DNA of 64,000 nt from Chania fonticola_B (GTDB taxonomy: Bacteria; Pseudomonadota; Gammaproteobacteria; Enterobacterales; Enterobacteriaceae): NCBI RefSeq assembly GCF_048537545.1, contig NZ_CP183218.1; one strand, written 5' to 3'. The notes under the pieces are model-generated. The model was not told where the DNA came from and ran no database searches. It saw only the letters and a program-made list of their open reading frames with translations. The position numbers were made by a program, and so were the translations under genes. Positions within the stretch are counted from its first letter, which is position 1, and each line of letters starts with the position of its first letter. Shown here piece by piece: positions 38,794-47,984 of this stretch.

Positions 38794-40623
38794 ATGTGTG
38801 GAATTGTAGGTGCAGTAGCACAACGTGATATCTCAGAAATCTTGTTGGAAGGTTTACGTCGTCTCGAATACCGTGGTTATGATTCAGCGGGTCTGGCCGT
38901 GGTGGATAGCGAGGGGAACGTCAGCCGTCTACGTCGTGTCGGTAAAGTACAAAAACTGGCTGAAGCGGCAGAGCAACAGGATCTGCATGGTGGTACTGGG
39001 ATTGCCCATACCCGTTGGGCGACGCATGGTGAACCTTCAGAAGCGAACGCGCATCCTCATGTTTCAGATTACATCGCGGTGGTGCATAACGGCATCATCG
39101 AAAACTACGAACCGCTGCGCGAACAACTGATTGAGCGTGGCTATCACTTCAGTTCTGAAACTGATACCGAGGTGATTGCTCACCTGGTGCATTGGGAACA
39201 GAAGCAGGGCGGTACGCTGCTGGAAGTGGTTCAGCGTGTGATCCCGCAGTTGCGTGGCGCTTATGGCACCGTGGTGATGGATAGCCGTGATCCGAGCGTA
39301 TTGGTGGCTGCCCGTTCAGGTAGCCCGCTGGTGATTGGCCGTGGCGTAGGCGAAAACTTCATTGCCTCCGACCAACTGGCCCTGCTGCCGGTAACCCGCC
39401 GCTTTATCTTCCTGGAAGAAGGCGACGTGGTAGAAGTGACCCGCCGCACCGTCAGCATTTTTGACAAGCAGGGTAATGCGATTGAGCGCCCGGAGATCGA
39501 ATCTCAGGTGCAATACGACGCCGGTGACAAAGGCGCGTACCGTCATTACATGCAAAAAGAGATTTTTGAGCAGCCAATGGCGCTGAAAAACACCCTTGAG
39601 GGGCGTTTCAGCCATGGCAAGATCGACCTGAGTGAGCTTGGCTCGCACGCTGACGAACTGCTGTCAAAAGTGCAGCACGTGCAGATCATCGCCTGTGGGA
39701 CTTCTTACCACTCGGGGATGGTGGCTCGTTACTGGTTCGAGGCGCTGGCCGGTGTGCCTTGTGACGTCGAGATCGCCTCTGAATTCCGTTATCGCAAGTC
39801 AGCGGTACGCCCAGGCAGCCTGATCATCACCCTGTCTCAATCCGGTGAGACGGCTGATACGCTGGCAGCGCTGCGCCTGTCCAAAGAGCTGGGCTATTTG
39901 GGTTCTCTGGCGGTGTGCAACGTGGCGGGTTCTTCGCTGGTGCGTGAATCCGATCTGGCGCTGATGACCAAGGCCGGTACCGAAATCGGCGTTGCTTCCA
40001 CCAAAGCCTTTACCACCCAGCTTGCTGTATTGCTGATGCTGGTGGCGCGTTTGGGCCGCCTGAAAGGCATGGCGGAAAGCGTAGAGCATGACATTGTGCA
40101 CGGTCTGCAAGCGCTGCCTGCGCGTATCGAGCAGATGCTGTCACTGGATAAGAGCATCGAAGCGCTGGCGGAAGGTTTCTCTGATAAACATCATGCTCTG
40201 TTCCTTGGCCGCGGCGATCAATACCCGATCGCGATGGAAGGGGCGCTGAAGCTTAAAGAGATCTCCTATATCCACGCCGAGGCGTACGCCGCCGGTGAGC
40301 TTAAGCACGGCCCGCTGGCGTTGATCGATGCCGACATGCCAGTGATCGTGGTTGCGCCTAACAACGAGCTGTTGGAGAAGCTTAAATCCAATATCGAAGA
40401 GGTGCGTGCCCGTGGTGGCCAGCTATATGTGTTTGCCGACCAGGATGCTGGCTTCGTCAGCAGCGAAGGGATGACCATCATCCCACTGCCGCACGTGGAA
40501 GAAATCGTCGCACCGATCTTCTACACCGTGCCGTTGCAGCTTTTGTCCTATTACGTCGCCCTGATCAAAGGTACCGATGTGGATCAGCCACGTAACCTGG
40601 CGAAGTCGGTTACCGTGGAATAA
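38794..40623 (+). CDS. glmS: GlmS, glutamine-fructose-6-phosphate aminotransferase
   Basis: 609 residues as in E. coli. The class II glutamine amidotransferase domain begins MCGIVGAVAQRD with catalytic Cys2 exposed after Met removal, and carries RWATHGEPSEANAHPH. Two SIS domains follow (CGTSYHSGMVARYW; KHGPLALIDADMPV) and the C-terminal tail ends NLAKSVTVE. It catalyses the committed step of amino-sugar synthesis, feeding GlmU encoded upstream. Confidence 0.98.
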   Translation: MCGIVGAVAQRDISEILLEGLRRLEYRGYDSAGLAVVDSEGNVSRLRRVGKVQKLAEAAEQQDLHGGTGIAHTRWATHGEPSEANAHPHVSDYIAVVHNGIIENYEPLREQLIERGYHFSSETDTEVIAHLVHWEQKQGGTLLEVVQRVIPQLRGAYGTVVMDSRDPSVLVAARSGSPLVIGRGVGENFIASDQLALLPVTRRFIFLEEGDVVEVTRRTVSIFDKQGNAIERPEIESQVQYDAGDKGAYRHYMQKEIFEQPMALKNTLEGRFSHGKIDLSELGSHADELLSKVQHVQIIACGTSYHSGMVARYWFEALAGVPCDVEIASEFRYRKSAVRPGSLIITLSQSGETADTLAALRLSKELGYLGSLAVCNVAGSSLVRESDLALMTKAGTEIGVASTKAFTTQLAVLLMLVARLGRLKGMAESVEHDIVHGLQALPARIEQMLSLDKSIEALAEGFSDKHHALFLGRGDQYPIAMEGALKLKEISYIHAEAYAAGELKHGPLALIDADMPVIVVAPNNELLEKLKSNIEEVRARGGQLYVFADQDAGFVSSEGMTIIPLPHVEEIVAPIFYTVPLQLLSYYVALIKGTDVDQPRNLAKSVTVE

Positions 40624-40643
40624 TCGTTAACCTTCCTGCTATG

Positions 40644-40679
40644 AATACCGTGTTGGGTGACTCAACACGGTATTTTTTT
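40644..40679 (+). terminator. Rho-independent terminator of glmUS
   Basis: AATACCGTGTTG (40644-40655) pairs perfectly with its complement ending at 40674, around a 5-base loop, followed by a run of T. It isolates glmUS from the following ATP-grasp gene. Confidence 0.93.
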
Positions 40680-40745
40680 CGCCCCAGTTTTACCATTAAC
40701 GCTATGATTGGCGGGTGATGCTACAGGGAAGGGTATACGTAGATA

Positions 40746-41861
40746 ATGAATATTTTGATTACTGGAGCACGGGCTCCGGTCGCAATAGAGTGGGCACGTA
40801 TTGCGTTGCGCAGCGGGCACCGCGTCTGGTTGGTGGATAGCCTTAAATGGCCGCTGGGCCGCTTTTTACAAGGGATTGAAGGTTATCTACGACTTCCCTC
40901 ACCGCGCCAGGACCTTGCCGGTTATCAACAGCAGCTGCAAGGCTATCTCGACCAACATGCTATTGGGTTGCTGATCCCTACTTGTGAGGAGATCTTCTAC
41001 CTCTCCCAGGCGTTTGCTGCGTATATCGGGCCTACCGAGTGGCTAATGCCAGAGCGGCAGTTGCTATTTGAACTGCATCATAAATATCAAAGCCTGAGCC
41101 TGTTAACGGCATTGGGCGAGGTGCGGACTCCCGCGACCCGATTACTGACCTCTTGCTCGCAAATTGCAGACGATCCCCAGACCATTTTGAAACCGGTTTA
41201 TTCACGCTTTGGTCGCCAAGTGATCCGTACGCCAAAACCGGGTGTATTGAACGATCTGCAGCTCAACGAGCATATCCCCTGGGTGCAGCAGCAGAAATTA
41301 AACGGCGTGGCCTTGTGCAACTATGCCGTGTTCGAACATGGCAGGCTGATCGCTCATCAGGCATATCAACCCAAATATTGTTTCAATCAGGCCGCAGGCA
41401 GCTACTTTGTCCCCTATCAGGATCGGCGGCTGGACGATTTTGTCTGTCAGTTTGGGGAAAAAACCGGTTTTCATGGCCAGGTGGCGTTCGATTTTATCGA
41501 ACAGGACGGGGTGATTTTTGTTATTGAGTGTAACCCCAGGGCCACCAGCGGCCTGCATTTGTTGGGGTCTCAGATGTCCATCGCCGCCGATGGGCAATTG
41601 CAATACCAGCCAGCGCAGCCCAAGGCAGGACATGTGGGCGTGATCATACTGTTATTCTTTGCCTGGCAGGCTTGGCGCGATAAGCAGTTGGTGACGCTAT
41701 GGCGGGACTTTCGCCAAGCGCCTAATCTGCTCAACGATCGCCGTTGGCCGATAAGTGCCGGAGCGCAGTGGTGTGCGTTGTTAGAGATGGGATACCGCAG
41801 CTTACGCTATCGGCGGCCCCTCACCGATGCCAGCACTTTCGATATCGAGTGGGACGGTTAG
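40746..41861 (+). CDS. Uncharacterised ATP-grasp protein
   Basis: A 371-residue soluble protein, not a named gene I recognise. The N-terminal Rossmann-like preATP-grasp region (MNILITGARAPVAIEWARIAL, 1-50) precedes an ATP-grasp fold with the ATP-binding lysine in ILKPVYSRFG (Lys149) and the metal-binding motif FVIECNPRATSG (Glu261, Asn263). That pattern is typical of carboxylate-amine/thiol ligases that activate a carboxylate as acyl phosphate. The last 90 residues have no recognised motif. It sits alone after the glmS terminator with a weak RBS. Its stop is 1 base before the next ATG, so the two are probably coupled. Substrates unknown. Confidence 0.8.
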   Translation: MNILITGARAPVAIEWARIALRSGHRVWLVDSLKWPLGRFLQGIEGYLRLPSPRQDLAGYQQQLQGYLDQHAIGLLIPTCEEIFYLSQAFAAYIGPTEWLMPERQLLFELHHKYQSLSLLTALGEVRTPATRLLTSCSQIADDPQTILKPVYSRFGRQVIRTPKPGVLNDLQLNEHIPWVQQQKLNGVALCNYAVFEHGRLIAHQAYQPKYCFNQAAGSYFVPYQDRRLDDFVCQFGEKTGFHGQVAFDFIEQDGVIFVIECNPRATSGLHLLGSQMSIAADGQLQYQPAQPKAGHVGVIILLFFAWQAWRDKQLVTLWRDFRQAPNLLNDRRWPISAGAQWCALLEMGYRSLRYRRPLTDASTFDIEWDG

Positions 41862-41862
41862 C

Positions 41863-42942
41863 ATGGAGCAGGTTAATGATTGGCAGCGCCTGCAAGTGGC
41901 TCTGCTACAACAACCAGGCATGATCGCCAATCTCCAGACGTCGATGACCGAGTATCAACAGGATGGTTTCTGGATACCGGCGACGGTCAATGATTACGTA
42001 CCCGGTAATTGCTATGTGGTTTCCCCGCTGGCGCTGATCGTCGATTACGCGCGGGATGAAATTATCAAAATCGATAACGGCGCGTTGCGGGCGCTGTGCA
42101 ACGGGCTGACGCTGCTGCTTAAGTGGCCCTTATTGCTGGCACACGTCGATCGGCTCCAGGTGCTGAATAATCAGTGCCTTTCGACCAATATGACTAGCAG
42201 CCACTGGCAATCCCTGGATACCGACGCGTTGCGGCAACAGGCATTGCAGCGCTATCCCCAGCATACGTTGATGATCCGTTCGCTTAATGGGCAGCAGACT
42301 CCCGAGTTGTTGGCGCGGCTCTCCCGGCAAGGTTGGCTGCCTATCGTCAGCCGTCAGGTTTATTGCCTGGACGATCCTTTACGCTGGTGGGGAAAAATCA
42401 ATGCGCGCCGGGATGACAAACTGCTGCATCAGATGGGATGGGAGTTCAAACGGCTGTCTGCCGATGCTCCCGAGCTGATGCAGTGTGCCGAACGCCTTTA
42501 TAACCAGCTCTACCTGGATAAATACAGCCGCCAGAATGTGCAGTTTACCGCTGGTTATTTATCTCAGGCCTCGCAACTGGGTGTGTTGCAACTGTACGGT
42601 TTGTTCCACCAGCAGCAGATGGTGGGGGTGTTGGGAATGGTTCAGTTGGAACAGACGGTAACGGTGCCGATCGTCGGCTATCGGACGGAATTACCCGCAT
42701 CATTGGCGCTATATCGTCGACTGATCGCCTTTGCGTTACGCTATGCCATGGATCGTAAGCTGTTTCTCAATTTGAGTTCTGGTGCGCCAGATTTCAAAAG
42801 GGTTCGCGGTTGCCAACCGGAGATTGAATACAGCATGGTTTACGTCCGGCACCTGAACGTTTATCAACGTAGCATTTGGGCGATGATTTCCTGGCTTTCC
42901 CGCAAGGTCTATCAGCCGTTATTGAAACGCTATCAATTATGA
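41863..42942 (+). CDS. Uncharacterised GNAT-like (FemAB/BioF2-type) acyltransferase
   Basis: A 359-residue protein of unknown function. The C-terminal half (about 190-340) reads like a GNAT fold: an N-terminal Met/Lys/Tyr-rich helix, then strands with GVLGMVQLEQTVTVPIVGY, then YRRLIAFALRYAMDRK and FLNLSSGAPDFKRVRG, the pattern seen in GNAT domains of FemAB-related proteins. The first 180 residues are not recognised. I start at 41863, directly after the ATP-grasp stop; an earlier start at 41827 would overlap that gene. Inference: it may transfer an acyl or aminoacyl group onto, or from, the ATP-grasp product. Not close to any E. coli K-12 protein I recall. Confidence 0.7.
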   Translation: MEQVNDWQRLQVALLQQPGMIANLQTSMTEYQQDGFWIPATVNDYVPGNCYVVSPLALIVDYARDEIIKIDNGALRALCNGLTLLLKWPLLLAHVDRLQVLNNQCLSTNMTSSHWQSLDTDALRQQALQRYPQHTLMIRSLNGQQTPELLARLSRQGWLPIVSRQVYCLDDPLRWWGKINARRDDKLLHQMGWEFKRLSADAPELMQCAERLYNQLYLDKYSRQNVQFTAGYLSQASQLGVLQLYGLFHQQQMVGVLGMVQLEQTVTVPIVGYRTELPASLALYRRLIAFALRYAMDRKLFLNLSSGAPDFKRVRGCQPEIEYSMVYVRHLNVYQRSIWAMISWLSRKVYQPLLKRYQL

Positions 42943-43269
42943 ATATTACTAAGATATCACCCTGCAACTTGGGGATAGTGCGCCAGCGATTGGCAATATG
43001 ACAAGCGTGTAAAAAAGAGCGAAAACTGCTCATATTCAGAGAGATAGTGCAGCAACAGGCAGATTTTTGCAGATTGTTTTTTGCCTAAAAACGAAGTCAT
43101 CTCACTGATTTTAATAAAATAAATATCAACCATCCTCCGCTGTAATATAACTGTCATATTTCGTACATTTTACTGTCACTAAACTGTCCTATTTTCCCTT
43201 CTGCAGCAATACTTACTCTGATGAAAACGACTCAAAGTCGATTTTTGAAATATCCCATTAGGAGGGATT
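42943..43269 (+). promoter_or_regulatory. pstS upstream region with two Pho boxes
   Basis: Two tandem PhoB boxes are visible: CTGTCATATTTCGTACAT (43151-43168) and CTGTCACTAAACTGTCCT (43173-43190), each with CTGTCA-type repeats. They align with those of E. coli pstS, so induction on phosphate starvation by PhoB/PhoR is expected. The preceding part, 42943-43140, is AT-rich without an evident gene. Confidence 0.85.
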
Positions 43270-44310
43270 ATGAAACTGATGCGTACCACCGTCGCCAGTA
43301 TTGTGGCAGCGACTTTCTCTTTGGCCTCTGTGTCCGCCTTCGCTGCTGCTAGCCTGACCGGTGCAGGTGCGACATTCCCCGCTCCGGTGTATGCCAAGTG
43401 GGCAGATTCTTATCAGAAAGAAACCGGCAACAAGGTTAACTATCAGGGGATCGGTTCCTCTGGTGGTGTGAAGCAAATCATCGCCAACACCGTTGACTTT
43501 GGTGCTTCTGATGCCCCGCTGTCCGATGAAAAACTGGCTGCGGACGGCCTGTTCCAGTTCCCTACCGTGATCGGTGGTGTGGTACTGGCGGTGAATATTC
43601 CGGGCATCAAATCCGGTGAGCTGACTCTGGATGGTCAAACCCTGGGGGATATCTACCTGGGCAACATCAAAAAATGGAATGACCCGGCGATCGTTAAGCT
43701 GAACCCGGGCGTCAAGCTGCCGGATCAGGCTATCGCCGTGGTGCGTCGTGCTGATGGTTCCGGGACTTCTTTCGTCTTCACCAGCTATCTGGCCAAGGCT
43801 AACGCGCAGTGGAAAGAGAAGATTGGTGCAGGCTCAACCGTTAACTGGCCAACCGGCCTGGGTGGCAAGGGCAATGACGGCATCGCCGCGTTCGTTCAGC
43901 GTCTGCCTGGCTCTATCGGCTATGTTGAATACGCTTACGCCAAGCAGAACAACCTGGCCTACACTAAATTAGTGTCTGCCGATGGCAAAGCGGTTAGCCC
44001 AACCGAAGAGAGCTTCAGCGCCGCAGCCAAAGGCGCGGATTGGAGCAAAACCTTCGCGCAGGACCTGACCAACCAGAAAGGCGACAACGTCTGGCCAATC
44101 ACCTCCACCACCTTCATCCTGGTGCACAAAGAGCAGAAGAAGCCTGAGCAGGGCGCAGAAGTGCTGAAGTTCTTTGACTGGGCCTACAAGACCGGTGCCA
44201 AACAGGCCAGCGAACTGGATTACGCCGCCTTGCCTGCCGAAGTGGTTGAGCAAATCCGTGCTGCCTGGAAGACCAACATCAAAGACAGCTCCGGTAAGGC
44301 CTTGTTCTAA
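43270..44310 (+). CDS. pstS: PstS, periplasmic phosphate-binding protein
   Basis: 346 residues, equal to E. coli. The signal peptide of about 25 residues (KLMRTTVASIVAATFSLASVSAFA) is followed by the mature start SLTGAGATFPAPVYAKW. Phosphate-binding residues lie in GSSGGVKQI, DFGASDAPLS and RADGSGTSFVF. High-affinity phosphate capture for PstCAB. The GGAGGG RBS is strong. Confidence 0.98.
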   Translation: MKLMRTTVASIVAATFSLASVSAFAAASLTGAGATFPAPVYAKWADSYQKETGNKVNYQGIGSSGGVKQIIANTVDFGASDAPLSDEKLAADGLFQFPTVIGGVVLAVNIPGIKSGELTLDGQTLGDIYLGNIKKWNDPAIVKLNPGVKLPDQAIAVVRRADGSGTSFVFTSYLAKANAQWKEKIGAGSTVNWPTGLGGKGNDGIAAFVQRLPGSIGYVEYAYAKQNNLAYTKLVSADGKAVSPTEESFSAAAKGADWSKTFAQDLTNQKGDNVWPITSTTFILVHKEQKKPEQGAEVLKFFDWAYKTGAKQASELDYAALPAEVVEQIRAAWKTNIKDSSGKALF

Positions 44311-44353
44311 CAACGCAGGGGGTGCGGAAAACCGCGCCTCAACCTGACTGTCG

Positions 44354-44373
44354 GGGCCTGGCGTGCCAGGCCC
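44354..44373 (+). other. Stem-loop between pstS and pstC
   Basis: GGGCCTGGC and GCCAGGCCC form a perfect 9-base inverted repeat with almost no loop. E. coli has a REP-like structure in the same place, which raises pstS mRNA levels relative to downstream genes. The same role is inferred here. Confidence 0.65.
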
Positions 44374-44400
44374 TCCAAGCTTTAAACAGAAGAGTAATCT

Positions 44401-45357
44401 ATGGCTGAGTACAAGCCGACCATGAAAGCACCGGGCAAAAACGGTGACATCATCTTCAGCGCGCTGGTCAGACTGGCGGCGCTGATTACCCTATTGTTGC
44501 TGGGCGGCATCATCGTTTCGCTGATTATCGCCTCCTGGCCAAGCATGCAGAAGTTCGGTTTTGCCTTCCTGTGGACCAAAGAGTGGGATGCGCCAGCCGA
44601 GCAGTTTGGTGCGCTGGTGCCGATCTACGGCACGGTCGTCACCTCGGTGATTGCGCTGATTATCGCCGTGCCGGTCAGTTTTGGTATTGCCCTGTTCCTG
44701 ACCGAGTTGGCCCCTAACTGGCTCAAGCGCCCATTGGGGATCGCAATAGAACTGTTAGCGGCAATCCCTAGCATCGTTTACGGCATGTGGGGCCTGTTCG
44801 TGTTTGCCCCTCTGTTCGCCAAATATTTCCAGACCCCGGTGGGGGAAGTGTTGTCCGGTATTCCGATCGTTGGCGAGCTGTTCTCCGGCCCGGCATTTGG
44901 TATCGGTATTCTGGCTGCCGGGGTGATCCTGGCCATTATGATTATTCCTTACATTGCGGCGGTAATGCGCGATGTGTTCGAACAAACGCCGGTGATGATG
45001 AAAGAGTCGGCCTATGGCATCGGCTGCACCACCTGGGAAGTGATCTGGCGCATTGTGCTGCCGTTCACCAAAAACGGCGTGATCGGTGGCGTGATGCTTG
45101 GCCTGGGGCGCGCCCTGGGGGAAACCATGGCGGTGACCTTTATTATCGGTAACACCTACCAGCTCGACAGTTTCTCGCTGTATATGCCGGGCAACAGCAT
45201 CACCTCGGCGTTGGCCAACGAATTCGCCGAAGCCGAATCCGGGCTACATACCTCTGCATTGATGCAGCTTGGGCTGATCCTGTTTGTGATCACCTTTATC
45301 GTCCTGGCGCTGTCGAAGTTGATGGTGATGCGCCTGGCCAAGCGTGAGGGTCGCTAA
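44401..45357 (+). CDS. pstC: PstC, phosphate ABC transporter permease
   Basis: A 318-residue membrane protein (E. coli 319) with six core helices. The EAA-type coupling loop is ESAYGIGCTTWEVIWRIVLPF (about residues 203-223), followed by GLGRALGETMAVTFIIGN. Its partner in the channel is PstA, whose ATG begins 1 base after the pstC stop. Confidence 0.97.
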   Translation: MAEYKPTMKAPGKNGDIIFSALVRLAALITLLLLGGIIVSLIIASWPSMQKFGFAFLWTKEWDAPAEQFGALVPIYGTVVTSVIALIIAVPVSFGIALFLTELAPNWLKRPLGIAIELLAAIPSIVYGMWGLFVFAPLFAKYFQTPVGEVLSGIPIVGELFSGPAFGIGILAAGVILAIMIIPYIAAVMRDVFEQTPVMMKESAYGIGCTTWEVIWRIVLPFTKNGVIGGVMLGLGRALGETMAVTFIIGNTYQLDSFSLYMPGNSITSALANEFAEAESGLHTSALMQLGLILFVITFIVLALSKLMVMRLAKREGR

Positions 45358-45358
45358 C

Positions 45359-46249
45359 ATGGCAACGATGGATATGCAAAACCCGGTAGCACTGGCGGAA
45401 AGCCGCCGTAAAATGCAGGCCTGGCGTCGGCAGAAAAACCGTCTGGCGCTGTTCCTGTCGATGGCGACTATGGCCTTTGGCCTGTTCTGGCTGGTGTGGA
45501 TCCTGTTTTCGACCATTACCAAGGGCATCGATGGCATGTCGCTGGCGCTGTTTACCGAAATGACACCGCCGCCGAATACGGCGGGTGGTGGTCTGGCTAA
45601 CGCTATCGCCGGTAGTGGCTTGCTGATCCTGTGGGCCACCATTTTCGGTACTCCGCTGGGCATCATGGCGGGGATCTATCTGGCGGAATACGGCCGTAAA
45701 TCCTGGCTGGCGGAAGTGATCCGCTTTATCAACGATATTCTGTTATCCGCACCGTCGATCGTCGTGGGCCTGTTCGTTTACACCGTGGTGGTGGCGAAGA
45801 TGGAACACTTCTCCGGTTGGGCCGGGATTATTGCGCTGGCTCTGTTACAGATCCCGATCGTGATCCGCACCACCGAGAACATGCTCAAGCTGGTACCAGA
45901 CACGCTGCGTGAAGCGGCCTATGCGTTGGGCACACCGAAATGGCGCATGATTTCCGCCATTACGCTGAAGGCATCTGTTTCCGGCATTATCACCGGCGTG
46001 CTGCTGGCGATTGCGCGTATAGCAGGGGAAACCGCTCCGTTGCTGTTTACCTCGCTGTCGAATCAGTTCTGGAGCACCGACCTGATGCAGCCGATCGCCA
46101 ACCTGCCGGTCACCATTTTCAAGTTTGCCATGAGCCCGTTTGCCGAATGGCAACAGCTGGCCTGGGCCGGGGTACTGTTGATCACCCTGTGCGTACTGTT
46201 ACTGAATATCCTGGCGCGTGTGATTTTCGCCAAGAAAAAGCATTCATAA
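45359..46249 (+). CDS. pstA: PstA, phosphate ABC transporter permease
   Basis: 296 residues, as E. coli PstA when the ATG at 45359 is used (MATMDMQNPVALAESRRKMQ). The open frame reaches back to a GTG at 45344 inside pstC, which I reject. Six transmembrane helices; coupling loop EAAYALGTPKWRMISAITL and IARIAGETAPLLFT match PstC in layout. Confidence 0.97.
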   Translation: MATMDMQNPVALAESRRKMQAWRRQKNRLALFLSMATMAFGLFWLVWILFSTITKGIDGMSLALFTEMTPPPNTAGGGLANAIAGSGLLILWATIFGTPLGIMAGIYLAEYGRKSWLAEVIRFINDILLSAPSIVVGLFVYTVVVAKMEHFSGWAGIIALALLQIPIVIRTTENMLKLVPDTLREAAYALGTPKWRMISAITLKASVSGIITGVLLAIARIAGETAPLLFTSLSNQFWSTDLMQPIANLPVTIFKFAMSPFAEWQQLAWAGVLLITLCVLLLNILARVIFAKKKHS

Positions 46250-46296
46250 AAATTTAGGTGCCGCTCAGGCGACACCGTGAAAAGAGAGAAGTCTTG

Positions 46297-47073
46297 ATGA
46301 GTATGGTTGACTCCACTTCCAGCAGCAAAATTCAGGTACGCGATCTGAACTTTTACTACGGCAAATTCCATGCGCTGAAAAACATCACGCTGGATATCGC
46401 CAAGAACAAGGTGACCGCGTTTATCGGCCCGTCCGGCTGCGGCAAATCGACGCTGCTGCGGACCTTCAACAAGATGTATCAGCTTTACCCCGAGCAACGT
46501 GCTGAAGGCGATATCCTGCTGGACGGGCAAAACATCCTGACCGATAACCAGGACATCGCGCTGCTGCGTGCCAAGGTGGGCATGGTGTTCCAAAAGCCAA
46601 CGCCGTTCCCGATGTCGATTTACGACAACATCGCCTTTGGCGTGCGCCTGTTCGAGAAGCTGTCCCGTGCGGATATGGACGAGCGTGTCCAATGGGCGCT
46701 GACCAAGGCAGCACTGTGGAACGAGACCAAGGACAAGCTGCACCAAAGCGGTTACAGCCTGTCCGGTGGCCAGCAGCAACGCCTGTGCATTGCGCGTGGC
46801 ATTGCCATTCGCCCGGAAGTGCTGTTGTTGGATGAGCCTTGCTCAGCGCTGGATCCGATTTCCACCGGCAAGATTGAAGAGCTGATCAGCGAGCTGAAGT
46901 CTGACTACACCGTGGTGATCGTGACCCACAATATGCAGCAGGCGGCGCGTTGTTCCGACTCCACCGCATTTATGTATCTGGGTGAGTTGATCGAGTTCAG
47001 CGATACTGACACTCTGTTTACCGCGCCACAGAAAAAGCAGACCGAAGACTACATTACTGGCCGCTATGGTTGA
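46297..47073 (+). CDS. pstB: PstB, phosphate ABC transporter ATPase
   Basis: 258 residues. Walker A is GPSGCGKST, the Q-loop region is MVFQKPTPFPMS, the signature is YSLSGGQQQRLCIARGIA and Walker B is VLLLDEPCSALDPIS. The ATG at 46297 matches E. coli (MSMV); the longer frame from 46258 covers the pstA-pstB spacer. It energises phosphate import and, with PhoU, signals phosphate status to PhoR. Confidence 0.98.
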   Translation: MSMVDSTSSSKIQVRDLNFYYGKFHALKNITLDIAKNKVTAFIGPSGCGKSTLLRTFNKMYQLYPEQRAEGDILLDGQNILTDNQDIALLRAKVGMVFQKPTPFPMSIYDNIAFGVRLFEKLSRADMDERVQWALTKAALWNETKDKLHQSGYSLSGGQQQRLCIARGIAIRPEVLLLDEPCSALDPISTGKIEELISELKSDYTVVIVTHNMQQAARCSDSTAFMYLGELIEFSDTDTLFTAPQKKQTEDYITGRYG

Positions 47074-47085
47074 TTAGGATGCATC

Positions 47086-47817
47086 ATGGATAACCTGAAT
47101 TTAAACAAACACATTTCCGGCCAGTTCAACGCTGAACTCGAGCACATCCGCACCCAGGTGCTGACCATGGGTGGGCTGGTGGAGCAACAGCTGACCGATG
47201 CCATTACCGCGATGCATAACCAGGACGGTGAACTGGCCAAGCGGGTGATTGAGGGCGATGCCAAGGTCAATATGATGGAAGTGGCGATCGATGAGGCCTG
47301 CGTGCGCATCATCGCCAAACGCCAGCCGACCGCCAGCGACCTGCGCCTGGTGATGGCGATCATCAAGACCATTTCCGAGCTGGAACGTATCGGCGACGTA
47401 GCGGACAAGATCTGCCGCACCGCCCTGGAGAAATTCTCGCACCAGCATCAGCCACTGCTGGTCAGCCTAGAGTCACTGGGTCGCCATACCGTGCAAATGC
47501 TGCACGACGTGCTGGATGCCTTTGCGCGTATGGATCTGGATGAAGCGATCCGGATTTACCGCGAAGACAAGAAGGTCGATCAGGAATATGAAGGCATCGT
47601 GCGTCAGCTAATGACCTACATGATGGAAGATACGCGCACCATTCCGAGCGTGCTGACGGCGCTGTTCTGTGCCCGCTCTATCGAGCGTATCGGCGATCGC
47701 TGCCAGAATATTTGCGAATTCATCTTCTACTTCGTCAAAGGCCAGGATTTCCGCCATATCGGTGGCGATGCGCTGGACAAACTGTTGTCAGACGGTAAAG
47801 ACGAGAAAAAAGCGTAA
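47086..47817 (+). CDS. phoU: PhoU, phosphate signalling regulator
   Basis: A 243-residue all-helical protein built from two PhoU repeats of three helices. Each carries the metal-cluster motif E/DxxxD, seen in ISELERIGDVADKI and ARSIERIGDRCQNI. It is a negative regulator that keeps PhoR in phosphatase mode when Pst is saturated. It starts 12 bases after pstB and is the last gene of the operon. Confidence 0.98.
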   Translation: MDNLNLNKHISGQFNAELEHIRTQVLTMGGLVEQQLTDAITAMHNQDGELAKRVIEGDAKVNMMEVAIDEACVRIIAKRQPTASDLRLVMAIIKTISELERIGDVADKICRTALEKFSHQHQPLLVSLESLGRHTVQMLHDVLDAFARMDLDEAIRIYREDKKVDQEYEGIVRQLMTYMMEDTRTIPSVLTALFCARSIERIGDRCQNICEFIFYFVKGQDFRHIGGDALDKLLSDGKDEKKA

Positions 47818-47840
47818 TTCAACCAGTGAGTTACTCCAGA

Positions 47841-47863
47841 AGGCGCTGAAGACGGCGCCTTTA
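47841..47863 (+). terminator. Terminator after phoU
   Basis: AGGCGC (47841-47846) pairs with GCGCCT (47855-47860) around an 8-base loop, followed by TTAT. A short U-tract makes it a moderate intrinsic terminator. Confidence 0.65.
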
Positions 47864-47984
47864 TGCCATTTAAAAACCGCAAAGTTAAAAAGGTTATAAC
47901 TATAGCGTTTAATATTATTTCCTGACCTAAGTGAGGCTTGCTAGCTTATCAGCCAGCGGGACATCAATCACTTGGGAGCCTTTC

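Noticed and set aside
43969..44313. A 114-codon open frame antisense to pstS
   Set aside because: Entirely within pstS with no RBS or conserved features.
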